16,142 nucleotides of DNA from UBA4660 sp002405435 (GTDB lineage Bacteria > Bacteroidota > Bacteroidia > Flavobacteriales_D > Sanyastnellaceae): positions 1 to 16,142 of the forward strand of contig DAIOCL010000057.1 in assembly GCA_036747335.1 (NCBI GenBank), in the 5' to 3' direction. The number at the start of each line of letters is the position of its first letter. Position 1 is the first letter of the stretch. The position numbers and the translations under genes were made by a program. Shown in pieces: positions 6,547-13,623 of the stretch. The notes beneath the pieces were generated by a model, which worked only from the letters and a program-made list of their open reading frames with translations, did no database searches and was not told the DNA's origin.

Positions 6547-7207
6547 TCTAGTATAAGATTGATTTCCCTACTCGTATGGCTTTTCGGTTTCGCCCCGTTT
6601 TTTAGCGTGGCTTCTGGACTCCACGTGGCTTTTTTGAGCCGCGAGGGTTGACTGACAGCGCACAGCGCAGTTGTTTTCTTCAGTATATAGCATACTGATG
6701 ACCTTCACCCGCACCGGCACCAACAACTCCCGCCGCAGGGCGAAAGTATTAAATATTTCTCCGAATGCTGGTTTCTGGGATGAATCCGGAAATACCCGTA
6801 AAGGTTTGCCCCGAATCAGCGCTGAGCGGGTCGAAGTGACTGCGTAGAACGCAGAAAAGATAGCCGGGGAGCCGCGAAGGGAATTTCTATGGAAGAGCAT
6901 TCGTGTTGGACCCAGGCTACGCAATACCACCGGCAATGTGTGCGGTGTATACGAAGACGCCCATCGTACCCTGTTAAGGGGATAGTCCGGCGGCTGCAGT
7001 GCCTTTTGTCAAAGGCCGGGAAACCGCCAATGAATCATCACTAACGGCAGCATTGCGCAGCACCCAACATGCGCTGTTGTGATATACAAACGTTGTTTTC
7101 TTGACTATTGTCATGGTGTGTGAGATCTGCACCTGCAGGCCCCGGGACCTTTACCGCAACATAGGGGCAGCTCCAGGCTTGTAAGCGCATCCATAAGTCG
7201 TTAGTGG
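6547..7207. other. 661-nt gap without a supported gene; hairpin-rich
   Basis: One frame on the minus strand (6568-6936) is open for 122 codons, but its translation is rich in Arg and Ser, has no recognisable fold, and crosses several hairpins, so I do not call it a gene. Structures seen are CAGTAT/ATACTG near 6680-6700, CTGCGT/ACGCAG with a 3-nt loop at 6840-6854, and GCCTTT/AAAGGC with a TGTC loop near 7000-7016 inside a GGCGG/CCGCC frame. GCTGAGCGGGTCGAAG at 6821-6836 resembles a widely dispersed intergenic repeat word (CTGAGCGGAGTCGAAG) with a small deletion. The region may be a decayed repeat element. Confidence 0.4.
6821..6854. repeat. Dispersed-repeat-like word followed by a hairpin
   Basis: GCTGAGCGGGTCGAAG (6821-6836) is close to the CTGAGCGGAGTCGAAG word that I recall as common between genes in many bacteria. 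Four bases later comes the compact hairpin CTGCGT-AGA-ACGCAG (6840-6854). Only one copy was noticed in this window, so the repeat claim rests on recall. Confidence 0.25.
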
Positions 7208-7587
7208 TTAGGGTGCGTGGTTAGTTAGCACGACCTGTCTGCTGCGTAATTTATTTTCTCGGAAAGTCACCATTAAACCCAGGTCCTTTTGCGATACCTT
7301 CAAATAATTCAAGACTTGAGCAAAGAACAAGGCTGGGATGCCGGAAGCACTGTTTATTTCCAGTGTGATCTTGTCCGGTACAACAAAATCAGCAAAGAAT
7401 TTGTGACGTAGTGTATATCCTTTATAGTTTACAATATATATTTTTCTCATTCGAATGAGATCCCGGCCTTGCGGAATTCAATTTCCAACACTTCTTTGCA
7501 CTCAATCTCCGGGAATCCCGGACCTAGCGCGTGGTGTACTTCAAGACAAATTCCGATGATCAAATAACGCTCTTCTTTCAGATTCAT
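7208..7587 (-). pseudogene. GxxExxY-family gene, frameshifted and degraded
   Basis: Two adjacent minus-strand frames together give one GxxExxY protein (PDDEXK-like nuclease fold, function unknown). The N-terminal part (ATG at 7587, stop at 7447) has EERYLIIGICLEVHHALGPGF and ends GISFE. The C-terminal part (7450-7208) continues with KIYIVNYKGY, FFADFVVPDKITLEI, FFAQVLNYLKVSQKDLGLMVTF. They meet at GAATGA, where the stop of the first and an ATG of the second overlap; one missing base would restore a single frame of about 126 codons, the family's usual size. The naming motif G-xx-E-xx-Y is GFPEIEC here (Tyr to Cys), and the usual ElK of the nuclease core is EIN. Both changes fit a decaying gene. 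A sequencing error or two coupled half-proteins are less likely alternatives. Confidence 0.75.
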
Positions 7588-7818
7588 GCGCACATCACCC
7601 ATTGATCGGATTATTTTAAACCGAAAGGTGCAAACCCTGCCTTTGTTTAAATAGGAATTTGGTGCAATGTTCCTTGCATGTTCTCTCGTCATAAGACATA
7701 GCTATTGCAAGTCGATTGACCTTCACAGCCACCCGCAGCGGCAGCGCTTCCGGTTCAGAATATTTATTCGCGGTTTCTCGGCTACTGAACAATAACGGCT
7801 CGCTGTATTGAAATTTAA

Positions 7819-7826
7819 TAGATTTG
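7819..7826 (+). promoter_or_regulatory. -7 promoter element of the polysaccharide operon
   Basis: TAGATTTG matches the Bacteroidota TAnnTTTG element perfectly and sits only 10 nt before the wzm ATG at 7837, so the transcript would have a leader of only a few nucleotides. A good -33 TTTG is not obvious upstream. It is the only promoter-like signal seen before the seven-gene operon. Confidence 0.45.
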
Positions 7827-7836
7827 CGCTGAGTTC

Positions 7837-8670
7837 ATGAAGCGCGTCGTAATTACACCCTCCAATATTGAATCCAACTACTGGAAGGACCTGCGCAGTT
7901 ACCGGGGACTGTTCTTTTACCTCGCCTGGCGCGATGTGGTGGTGCGTTACAAACAGACTGTTATCGGAGTGGCCTGGGCCGTGGTGCGCCCCGCCCTCAC
8001 CATCGCCGTGTTTTGGTTTCTGGGATGGATACTCGGCGTGCCGGCAGAAGGCGCACCACGAATCGTACTCGTCACCGCTGCCACCCTTCCCTGGCAGTTC
8101 TTCGCAAGTGCCTTCGGCGACGCCTCCAACTCGCTCATCGCCAACGCCAACCTGCTCACCAAGGTCTACTTTCCGCGCATCCTGATACCCGCCAGCACCT
8201 TGCTTGTTTGCCTCATCGATTTCTTTATTTCGCTTTCCTTGCTGGTGGTGGTCATGATCGCTGTCGGACATCCCCCGCAATGGAAAATGCTGCTCTTTCC
8301 TCTTTTTCTGGGACTGGCCGCCATGGCCGCATTCGGAGCCGGACTCTGGCTGGCGGCCCTCAATGTCAAATACCGCGATTTCAGATACATCGTTCCGTTC
8401 ATCGTTCAGTTCGGACTCTATGTATCTCCGGTGGCCTTCAGCAGCGACCTCATCTACGCGCATGAAAGCATACCTGCCTGGTGCAAATACCTCTATGCCT
8501 GCAACCCCATGGTAGGTGTCATTGATGGATTCAGGTGGTGCGTGGCCGGACAGGATTTCCAGTTTCAGCTCCAGCCATTTATCGTTTCCTGCGCAGTGTC
8601 TTCCGTTATGTTGCTGGGAGGATTTTGGTATTTCAGAAAAACGGAGCGCTCATTTGCCGACTTCATTTGA
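7837..8670 (+). CDS. wzm: Polysaccharide ABC exporter permease Wzm
   Basis: Inner-membrane permease of an ABC-2 transporter that exports a lipid-linked polysaccharide (O-antigen, A-LPS or capsule type). 277 residues, normal for Wzm. After a short cytoplasmic N-terminus comes the family hallmark LAWRDVVVRYKQTVIGVAWAVVRP, then six hydrophobic segments (for example IAVFWFLGWILGV, LLVCLIDFFISLSLLVVVMIAVG, FPLFLGLAAMAAFGAGLWLAALNVKYRD) and the conserved VKYRDFRYIVPFIVQFGLYVSPV stretch. It begins with ATG 10 nt after a TAGATTTG element and is first in the operon. Its TGA overlaps the TTG start of wzt (TTGA), the usual partner, which supports a coupled transporter pair. Confidence 0.95.
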   Translation: MKRVVITPSNIESNYWKDLRSYRGLFFYLAWRDVVVRYKQTVIGVAWAVVRPALTIAVFWFLGWILGVPAEGAPRIVLVTAATLPWQFFASAFGDASNSLIANANLLTKVYFPRILIPASTLLVCLIDFFISLSLLVVVMIAVGHPPQWKMLLFPLFLGLAAMAAFGAGLWLAALNVKYRDFRYIVPFIVQFGLYVSPVAFSSDLIYAHESIPAWCKYLYACNPMVGVIDGFRWCVAGQDFQFQLQPFIVSCAVSSVMLLGGFWYFRKTERSFADFI

Positions 8671-9851
8671 TTCGCGCTGAACACATATCGAAAGAGTATA
8701 TCCTGCGTCAGAAAACCAGGAGCAATTACATCGCCCTGCGCGATGTCCTGGCCAGCAAGGTAAAAACCATGTTTTCTTCCTCGGGTGCAGGTACCCGCTC
8801 AGAATCCTTCATGGCGCTCGACGATGTGAGTTTTACCGTGCAGCAGGGAGAGCGGGTGGGTATCATTGGCCGAAACGGGGCCGGTAAGTCTACCCTGCTT
8901 AAGGTACTTTCACGCATCGTCTCTCCATCGGCCGGCCGAATTGAAAATGAGGGTCGTGTGGCGAGCCTGCTCGAAGTGGGTACCGGATTTCACCCTGAAC
9001 TTACCGGAGAGGAAAATATCTACCTCAATGGAGCCATCCTTGGAATGTCTCGCTGGGAAATCAGGAAAAAATTTGACGAAATCGTCTCGTTCGCCGAAGT
9101 AGACAAATTTCTCGACACTCCTGTGAAACGCTTTAGCAGCGGGATGTATGTGAGACTCGCATTCGCCGTGGCTGCCCACCTCGAACCCGAAATTCTCATC
9201 GTCGATGAAGTGCTGGCTGTGGGCGATGCCGAATTTCAAAAAAAGTGCCTTGGCAAAATGAAAGACATCAGTACCGGCGATGGCCGCACAATATTGTTTG
9301 TCAGTCACAACATGGGGGCTATCCGCAATTTCTGCAACCGGTGTCTCTACCTCGAAAAGGGAAGGGTAAAGGCCGACGACGCCACTGAAAAGGTGTTGCC
9401 CCTCTATTTTGGATTGGGTAACCGTTCGGAAAATGCCGGTTTTGTTTTCAACGCGCGGCCGCTCGATGCCACGGGAGAATGGATTAGCGGTTCTGATATT
9501 GAAGTAGAAATTGCCTGGACACGCGGAAGATATGCCCCGGGTTGGCATGCGGATATCGCTTGCTATACGCTGGAGGGAGAAAAACTATTTGCCCTTCAAA
9601 GCCACACCCTGGAGGGTTTTTCTTCTGAAGACCCGAATGCCGACGGTATCGTGTTTCGTGTGCGTAATACCGGACTCATTGACCGCGATCTCAGACTCGA
9701 TTTCGGTATCCGTCCCCGTGCGCACCTGCCCTACGACCTGGTGGTTGAAAATGCGCTGTTGCTCAGTCCGGGCAACAAGGGCATCACCCACAATAAAGTT
9801 CCGGATGTATTGCTTGTGCCGCCGGCCTCATGCCGGAGCATCACCACATGA
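8667..9851 (+). CDS. wzt: Polysaccharide ABC exporter ATPase Wzt
   Basis: Cytoplasmic ATPase partner of Wzm. Walker A GRNGAGKST is at residues 68-76, the Q-loop region near 110, the signature FSSGMYVRL from 156, Walker B ILIVDE near 176-181 and the switch His (FVSHN) at 214. The length of 394 residues is more than an ATPase alone: from about 255 to the end lies a beta-rich Wzt C-terminal-like domain (FVFNARPLDATGEW, SDIEVEIAWTRG, DIACYTLEGEKLFAL) that in studied systems recognises the capped glycan. The frame is open upstream to 8535, but those codons lie inside wzm. The start is put at TTG 8667, because MIRAEHISKEYIL is the normal Wzt beginning and TTGA overlaps the wzm stop. No ATG is available at this place. 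Confidence 0.94.
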   Translation: MIRAEHISKEYILRQKTRSNYIALRDVLASKVKTMFSSSGAGTRSESFMALDDVSFTVQQGERVGIIGRNGAGKSTLLKVLSRIVSPSAGRIENEGRVASLLEVGTGFHPELTGEENIYLNGAILGMSRWEIRKKFDEIVSFAEVDKFLDTPVKRFSSGMYVRLAFAVAAHLEPEILIVDEVLAVGDAEFQKKCLGKMKDISTGDGRTILFVSHNMGAIRNFCNRCLYLEKGRVKADDATEKVLPLYFGLGNRSENAGFVFNARPLDATGEWISGSDIEVEIAWTRGRYAPGWHADIACYTLEGEKLFALQSHTLEGFSSEDPNADGIVFRVRNTGLIDRDLRLDFGIRPRAHLPYDLVVENALLLSPGNKGITHNKVPDVLLVPPASCRSITT

Positions 9852-10585
9852 AACGCGTAACCCTTGTCGAACAGTCATACTGGGACAACAGCTACCGGGG
9901 AGTACCTCCTTCTCTCCAACCGCCCTCCGATGCCCTGAGCGCCTGGATTAAACGATATGTGACACCGGGTGCGGGAAAGTCGTGTCTGGAAATAGGTTGC
10001 TATCCGGGCAGGTACCTTGCCGTGCTCGGCGAACTTGGGTATACACTCAACGGCATTGACCTCACGCCGGCGGTCTTGGGTATGAAAGAGGCGTTTGAAA
10101 AAAAATACAGTACCGGAACGTTTCAGCAGTTGAACTTTCTTGATTTTAAATCCGAGACACCCTTCGCGCTGGTCTGTTCTTTTGGATTTATAGAACACTT
10201 TACTGACTGGGAGACTGTGTTGCGTAAACATGCTGAGCTCGTAGAGCCCGGCGGGACTATCGTGGTGGAGGTGCCCAATTTCCGCGGCACGCTCCAGCGT
10301 TTCCTGCACCGTCGCCTCGATGCGGAAAACCTGCGTCGCCATAACCTTGAAGCCATGCGTCCCGATCGCTGGGCACGCGTACTTTCTGATGCGGGGTTTG
10401 ACATTGGCTGGCAGGGCTACTTCGGCAAATTTGTTTTCTGGCACGACCACGGCAGACATGGCTTTTGGCAGCGCGCTTTGTTGCGCACCCTGCGCATGCT
10501 GACACCGTTGCTCAGGATGCTGCCCGAAGGTTGGTCGGCCGTGTCGCCCTATGTCGGTATCATTGCGCTAAAGAGAAAGCCATGA
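9848..10585 (+). CDS. Class I SAM-dependent methyltransferase
   Basis: 245 residues. The SAM-binding motif I is LEIGCYPGRY (about residues 47-56), followed by the acidic end of strand 2, NGID (Asp 71), and a later CSFGFIEHFTDWETVLRKHAELV and PGGTIVVEVPNFRG, typical of Methyltransf_11/23-type enzymes. The start at 9848 (ATGA overlap with the wzt stop) is preferred over an ATG 18 nt upstream, which would add six residues rich in His. Placed between wzt and glycosyltransferase genes, it may methylate a sugar of the exported glycan, possibly as a chain-end cap as in other Wzt-dependent systems; the substrate is not visible from sequence. Confidence 0.88.
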   Translation: MKRVTLVEQSYWDNSYRGVPPSLQPPSDALSAWIKRYVTPGAGKSCLEIGCYPGRYLAVLGELGYTLNGIDLTPAVLGMKEAFEKKYSTGTFQQLNFLDFKSETPFALVCSFGFIEHFTDWETVLRKHAELVEPGGTIVVEVPNFRGTLQRFLHRRLDAENLRRHNLEAMRPDRWARVLSDAGFDIGWQGYFGKFVFWHDHGRHGFWQRALLRTLRMLTPLLRMLPEGWSAVSPYVGIIALKRKP

Positions 10586-11460
10586 GTTATGTGGTAATAC
10601 GGCTTGCCGGAGGCCTCGGCAACCAGATGTTTGAATACGCTGCAGGTCGCAGTGTAGCGGACAGTCTCGGGGTGCCGCTGTTTCTTGATACCTCGTTGCT
10701 TGAATACCGCGCCCCTGGTATGGTGCATACCGCGCGCGACTTTGCCTTAAACGTATTTCAAATCAGGGCACAACCTGTTCCGCCGTCGTTGCTGGCGACC
10801 CTTAAGGCTCGGGAGCAGCGCATAGCTTCGAAGGTCTTGAAAAAAATTTGGCCCTCCGCATTGCCTGTGCGGTTTATCGACGACCGCCACTGGGCGCCGG
10901 GACGGCCATGGCCCGGGGGAGGCAAGCCGGTGTATATGCAGGGATACTGGCAGGATGAGCGTTATTTCCAGTCCATAAGGCCACAGCTCTGTCAATCTGA
11001 TTTTGTGCCTGCTCACCCGATGCCCGCAACCGTTGAGGCGCTGCGCGACGCGATAAAAACGCAGCCTTGCATCAGTGTGCACGTAAGGCGCGGAGACTAT
11101 GTGACCAATCCGCATGCAGCGGCTTTCCACGGTACCTGCGGACCGGATTACTATGCGAGGGCTGCATCCTTGCTGCGGCAACGCACCGGTGTCGCACACT
11201 ACTTCCTTTTTTCAGATGATATGTAATGGTCAAAAAAAAACATAGTCTTACCCGGTCCGGTGTCCTTTGTGCAGCCCGGCGAAACAAGCGAAGCCCATTG
11301 GGAACTATGGCTCATGAGCCAGTGTAACCACCATATCATTGCCAACAGCAGCTTCAGCTGGTGGGGAGCCTGGCTGAATGATGCGCCCGGCAAAGAGGTT
11401 GTGGCTCCTGAGCATTGGTTTGCAAACCAACGGAGCAATATTGCGCCTGCAAATGGCTAA
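10582..11460 (+). pseudogene. GT11 alpha-1,2-fucosyltransferase interrupted by an in-frame TAA
   Basis: The protein begins MSYVVIRLAGGLGNQMFEYA, the GT11 hallmark that binds GDP-fucose, and contains the motif HVRRGDY (residues 167-173). It reaches FLFSDDM at residue 214 and meets TAA at 11224-11226. The next codons in the same frame continue the family sequence: WSKKNIVLPGP, then LWLMSQCNHHIIANSS, FSWWGAWL and VVAPEHWF, ending at TAA 11458-11460. Without the internal stop it would be about 292 residues, normal for GT11. GT11 proteins usually have a residue such as Glu between SDD[IM] and W, so a single base change such as GAA to TAA explains it. It is coupled by ATGA to the methyltransferase, and its original stop overlaps the next start by 8 nt. 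Read-through or function of the 214-residue product is possible but unlikely, as the FSWWGAWL motif is lost. Confidence 0.88.
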
Positions 11461-12625
11461 GGTGCTGAACATAGCCCATTGCGTGGAGAGCTACGCCCCG
11501 CAGGTTACGGGCATGGCGGAAGTGGCGCGCCGGCTGTCTGAGCACATGGTCTTGCGCGGACACCGTGTCACCGTTTTCACCTCACAGGCCCGGGAGCGAA
11601 AAACCGACAACATCCGGGGGGTGGCTGTCAGGTCATATGCAATCAAAGGCAACCGGGTAAACGGTATGCAGGGCGAAACAGAGCGGTATGTCAGCGATGT
11701 AATTCGCGGTGAATTTGATGTACTTGTGCTTTTTTCCGCGCAACAGTGGGCTACTGATGCCCTGCTTCCGCACCTCAATGCAATTGGTGCCAAAAAGGTT
11801 TTTGTGCCTACCGGTTTTTCAGGACTTATGCTGCCGGCCTATGCGCAATATTTTGAAATGATGCCAGCCTGGTTGCGCCAGATGGATTGCAATATTTTTC
11901 ATTCGCGGATTTACCGCGATGCAAGGTTTGCGGAATCCCACGGAATAGGAAACGTAGTGATCATACCCAATGGGGCGTCGGAAGAAGAATTTGACAACCC
12001 GCCAGAGAGCAACCTGCGCGCGGCCTTGGGGATCAGGGAAAATGAACGGATTATTTTGCATGTGGGTGCCTATACCGGCATGAAAGGGCATGCTGAGGCC
12101 GTAGAGATTTTTTGCAGGGCCCGCGTGCCCAACAGTGTGTTGCTGATGTGTGGCAGCAGGAACCTGCAGGTCAGACGCCAACTGCACAGGTATCCCAGGC
12201 TTTGGTCCATGTGGGCGCGCCTGCTCACCCACCGTATCATTATGACGGAAGCAGACCGACCCGCTACGGTGGCGGCCTTCCACCAGTCAGATCTTTTTCT
12301 GTTTCCTTCGCACATGGAGTGTTCACCCGTAGTGCTGTTTGAATGTATGGCTGCGGGCCTCCCTTTTCTCGCCTCTGATGCGGGTAATGCGGCGGAAATT
12401 GCCTCATGGTGCCCAGGTAGCGCTATTATACCCGGTGCAACAACTGAAACGGGCCGCACCCTGCCCGATGTGAAGGCAGGGGCTGCTATGCTCCGCGAAA
12501 TGATGGAGCATGCCTCCGCTCACCGAAGCCAAATGAAAGAGGCGCGTCAGCGTTGGAGGAGCGAATTCACATGGTCGCACATAGCGCAGCGTTACCTCGA
12601 GACCTACCTTAGCCTTTTCGGTTGA
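11453..12625 (+). CDS. GT4-family glycosyltransferase
   Basis: 390-residue GT-B fold retaining glycosyltransferase that would add a sugar to the growing lipid-linked glycan on the cytoplasmic side. The N-terminal acceptor half begins MAKVLNIAHCVESYAPQVTG, with a glycine-rich loop and MAEVARRLSEHMVLRGHRVTVFT. The donor half includes IIPNGASEEEF, RIILHVGAYTGMKG and the GT4 EX7E motif, Glu 289 to Glu 297 (ECSPVVLFE), followed by AAGLPFLASDAGN. The ATG at 11453 overlaps the original fucosyltransferase stop by 8 nt (ATGGCTAA); the open frame upstream to 11378 is inside that gene. Because of this coupling, the premature stop 227 nt upstream may lower its translation. The sugar specificity is unknown. 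Confidence 0.92.
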   Translation: MAKVLNIAHCVESYAPQVTGMAEVARRLSEHMVLRGHRVTVFTSQARERKTDNIRGVAVRSYAIKGNRVNGMQGETERYVSDVIRGEFDVLVLFSAQQWATDALLPHLNAIGAKKVFVPTGFSGLMLPAYAQYFEMMPAWLRQMDCNIFHSRIYRDARFAESHGIGNVVIIPNGASEEEFDNPPESNLRAALGIRENERIILHVGAYTGMKGHAEAVEIFCRARVPNSVLLMCGSRNLQVRRQLHRYPRLWSMWARLLTHRIIMTEADRPATVAAFHQSDLFLFPSHMECSPVVLFECMAAGLPFLASDAGNAAEIASWCPGSAIIPGATTETGRTLPDVKAGAAMLREMMEHASAHRSQMKEARQRWRSEFTWSHIAQRYLETYLSLFG

Positions 12626-13623
12626 ATAAGGCAGGCCACATACCCGCGGTCAGTGTGGTGTTACCCGTGTACAATGCATCGGCCTATGTACACAGTTGCA
12701 TCAGCAGTGTGCTCGCGCAGCACTTTTCCGATTTCGAACTCATTGTACTCAATGACGGCAGTACCGATAACTCCTGGAAGATTATTTCTACTTTTTCGGA
12801 TGGTAGAATCAGGGCAGTAGACCAACCAAAGAACCGCGGGCTTATCGCCACGCTCAATCACGGATTATCCCTGGCACGCGCACCCCTGATCGCCCGCATG
12901 GATGCCGATGACCTTTGTGCGCCCGGACGTTTTGAACGGCAGGTTCGCTTTTTGAAAAGCCATCCGGAGGTAGGGGTGTTGGGTACCGGTTATTATACCC
13001 TGGGCGAGAGGCGCACCAGAAAAATAGTGCTGCCGGTTTCTGATGCGGCCATCCGTTGCCGTCTGCTTTTTGCCTCTCCCTTTGCCCATCCGACGGTGAT
13101 GTTTCGCGCTTCCTGTAAAACGCACTATCCAGAAGGGTTTGAAGGGGCTGAGGACTTTGCCTGTTGGACACAACTGGCCGCAACCACAAAGTTTGCCAAT
13201 CTGCCTGAGCCTTGGCTGACCTACCGCATACACCCTGCCCAGGAATCAAAGGTGAAGGCAGTGCAGAAACGCGCTTCACGCCGGAGAATTATGGAAGACT
13301 ACCTGCGCATGCTCGGTTGTCCGCCGGAGGATGGCCGGATGGATATGCACCTGATGTTGTCTGACGGCGCGGGGGTACATACGGAGGCAGGTCTTCATCA
13401 GGCGGCGGCATGGCTTGCTGCATTGCACACACGGCTGTCGGGAGTGCTGCCGGAAGCGGAACTGGGTAAAGAACTGGCCCTGCGCTGGGTGCGGCTATGT
13501 GCGGCAAGCGGTCTCGGATTGCAAGGCCGCAACCTCATGCGAAGTGTTGACCTCATCCGCTATATGCCTCCCTTTCACAGGGAACGCATAAAGGCCACAC
13601 TCAAACTGATAAAACGGTCATGA
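12622..13623 (+). CDS. GT2-family glycosyltransferase
   Basis: 333-residue GT-A fold inverting glycosyltransferase. The N-terminal nucleotide-sugar domain shows VSVVLPVYNAS, VLAQHFSDFELIVLNDGSTDNS (DGS at 45-47), a conserved NRGLIATLNHGLSLARAP and the metal-binding MDADDLCAPGRFERQ (DADD at 94-97), followed by EGAEDFACWTQLA, where the ED is the likely catalytic-base region. The start is TTG 12622 in a TTGA overlap with the previous stop; the next in-frame ATG is deep in the domain, so TTG is well supported. The end overlaps the next gene by ATGA. Roughly the last 110 residues are helical and of unknown role. Donor and acceptor are not identifiable. Confidence 0.93.
   Translation: MNKAGHIPAVSVVLPVYNASAYVHSCISSVLAQHFSDFELIVLNDGSTDNSWKIISTFSDGRIRAVDQPKNRGLIATLNHGLSLARAPLIARMDADDLCAPGRFERQVRFLKSHPEVGVLGTGYYTLGERRTRKIVLPVSDAAIRCRLLFASPFAHPTVMFRASCKTHYPEGFEGAEDFACWTQLAATTKFANLPEPWLTYRIHPAQESKVKAVQKRASRRRIMEDYLRMLGCPPEDGRMDMHLMLSDGAGVHTEAGLHQAAAWLAALHTRLSGVLPEAELGKELALRWVRLCAASGLGLQGRNLMRSVDLIRYMPPFHRERIKATLKLIKRS

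Noticed and set aside
6568..6936. 122-codon minus-strand frame
   Set aside because: Starts without promoter or ribosome-binding signal, is basic and low in hydrophobic core, and spans several hairpins; described as a gene-free gap instead.
7723..8463. 246-codon minus-strand frame opposite wzm
   Set aside because: Rich in Glu, Gly and His with no fold, and antisense to an unmistakable Wzm permease.
11232..11240. Nine-A tract as the cause of the fucosyltransferase interruption through an indel
   Set aside because: The frame is identical before and after the tract; the interruption is the TAA upstream of it, so an indel there is not the cause.
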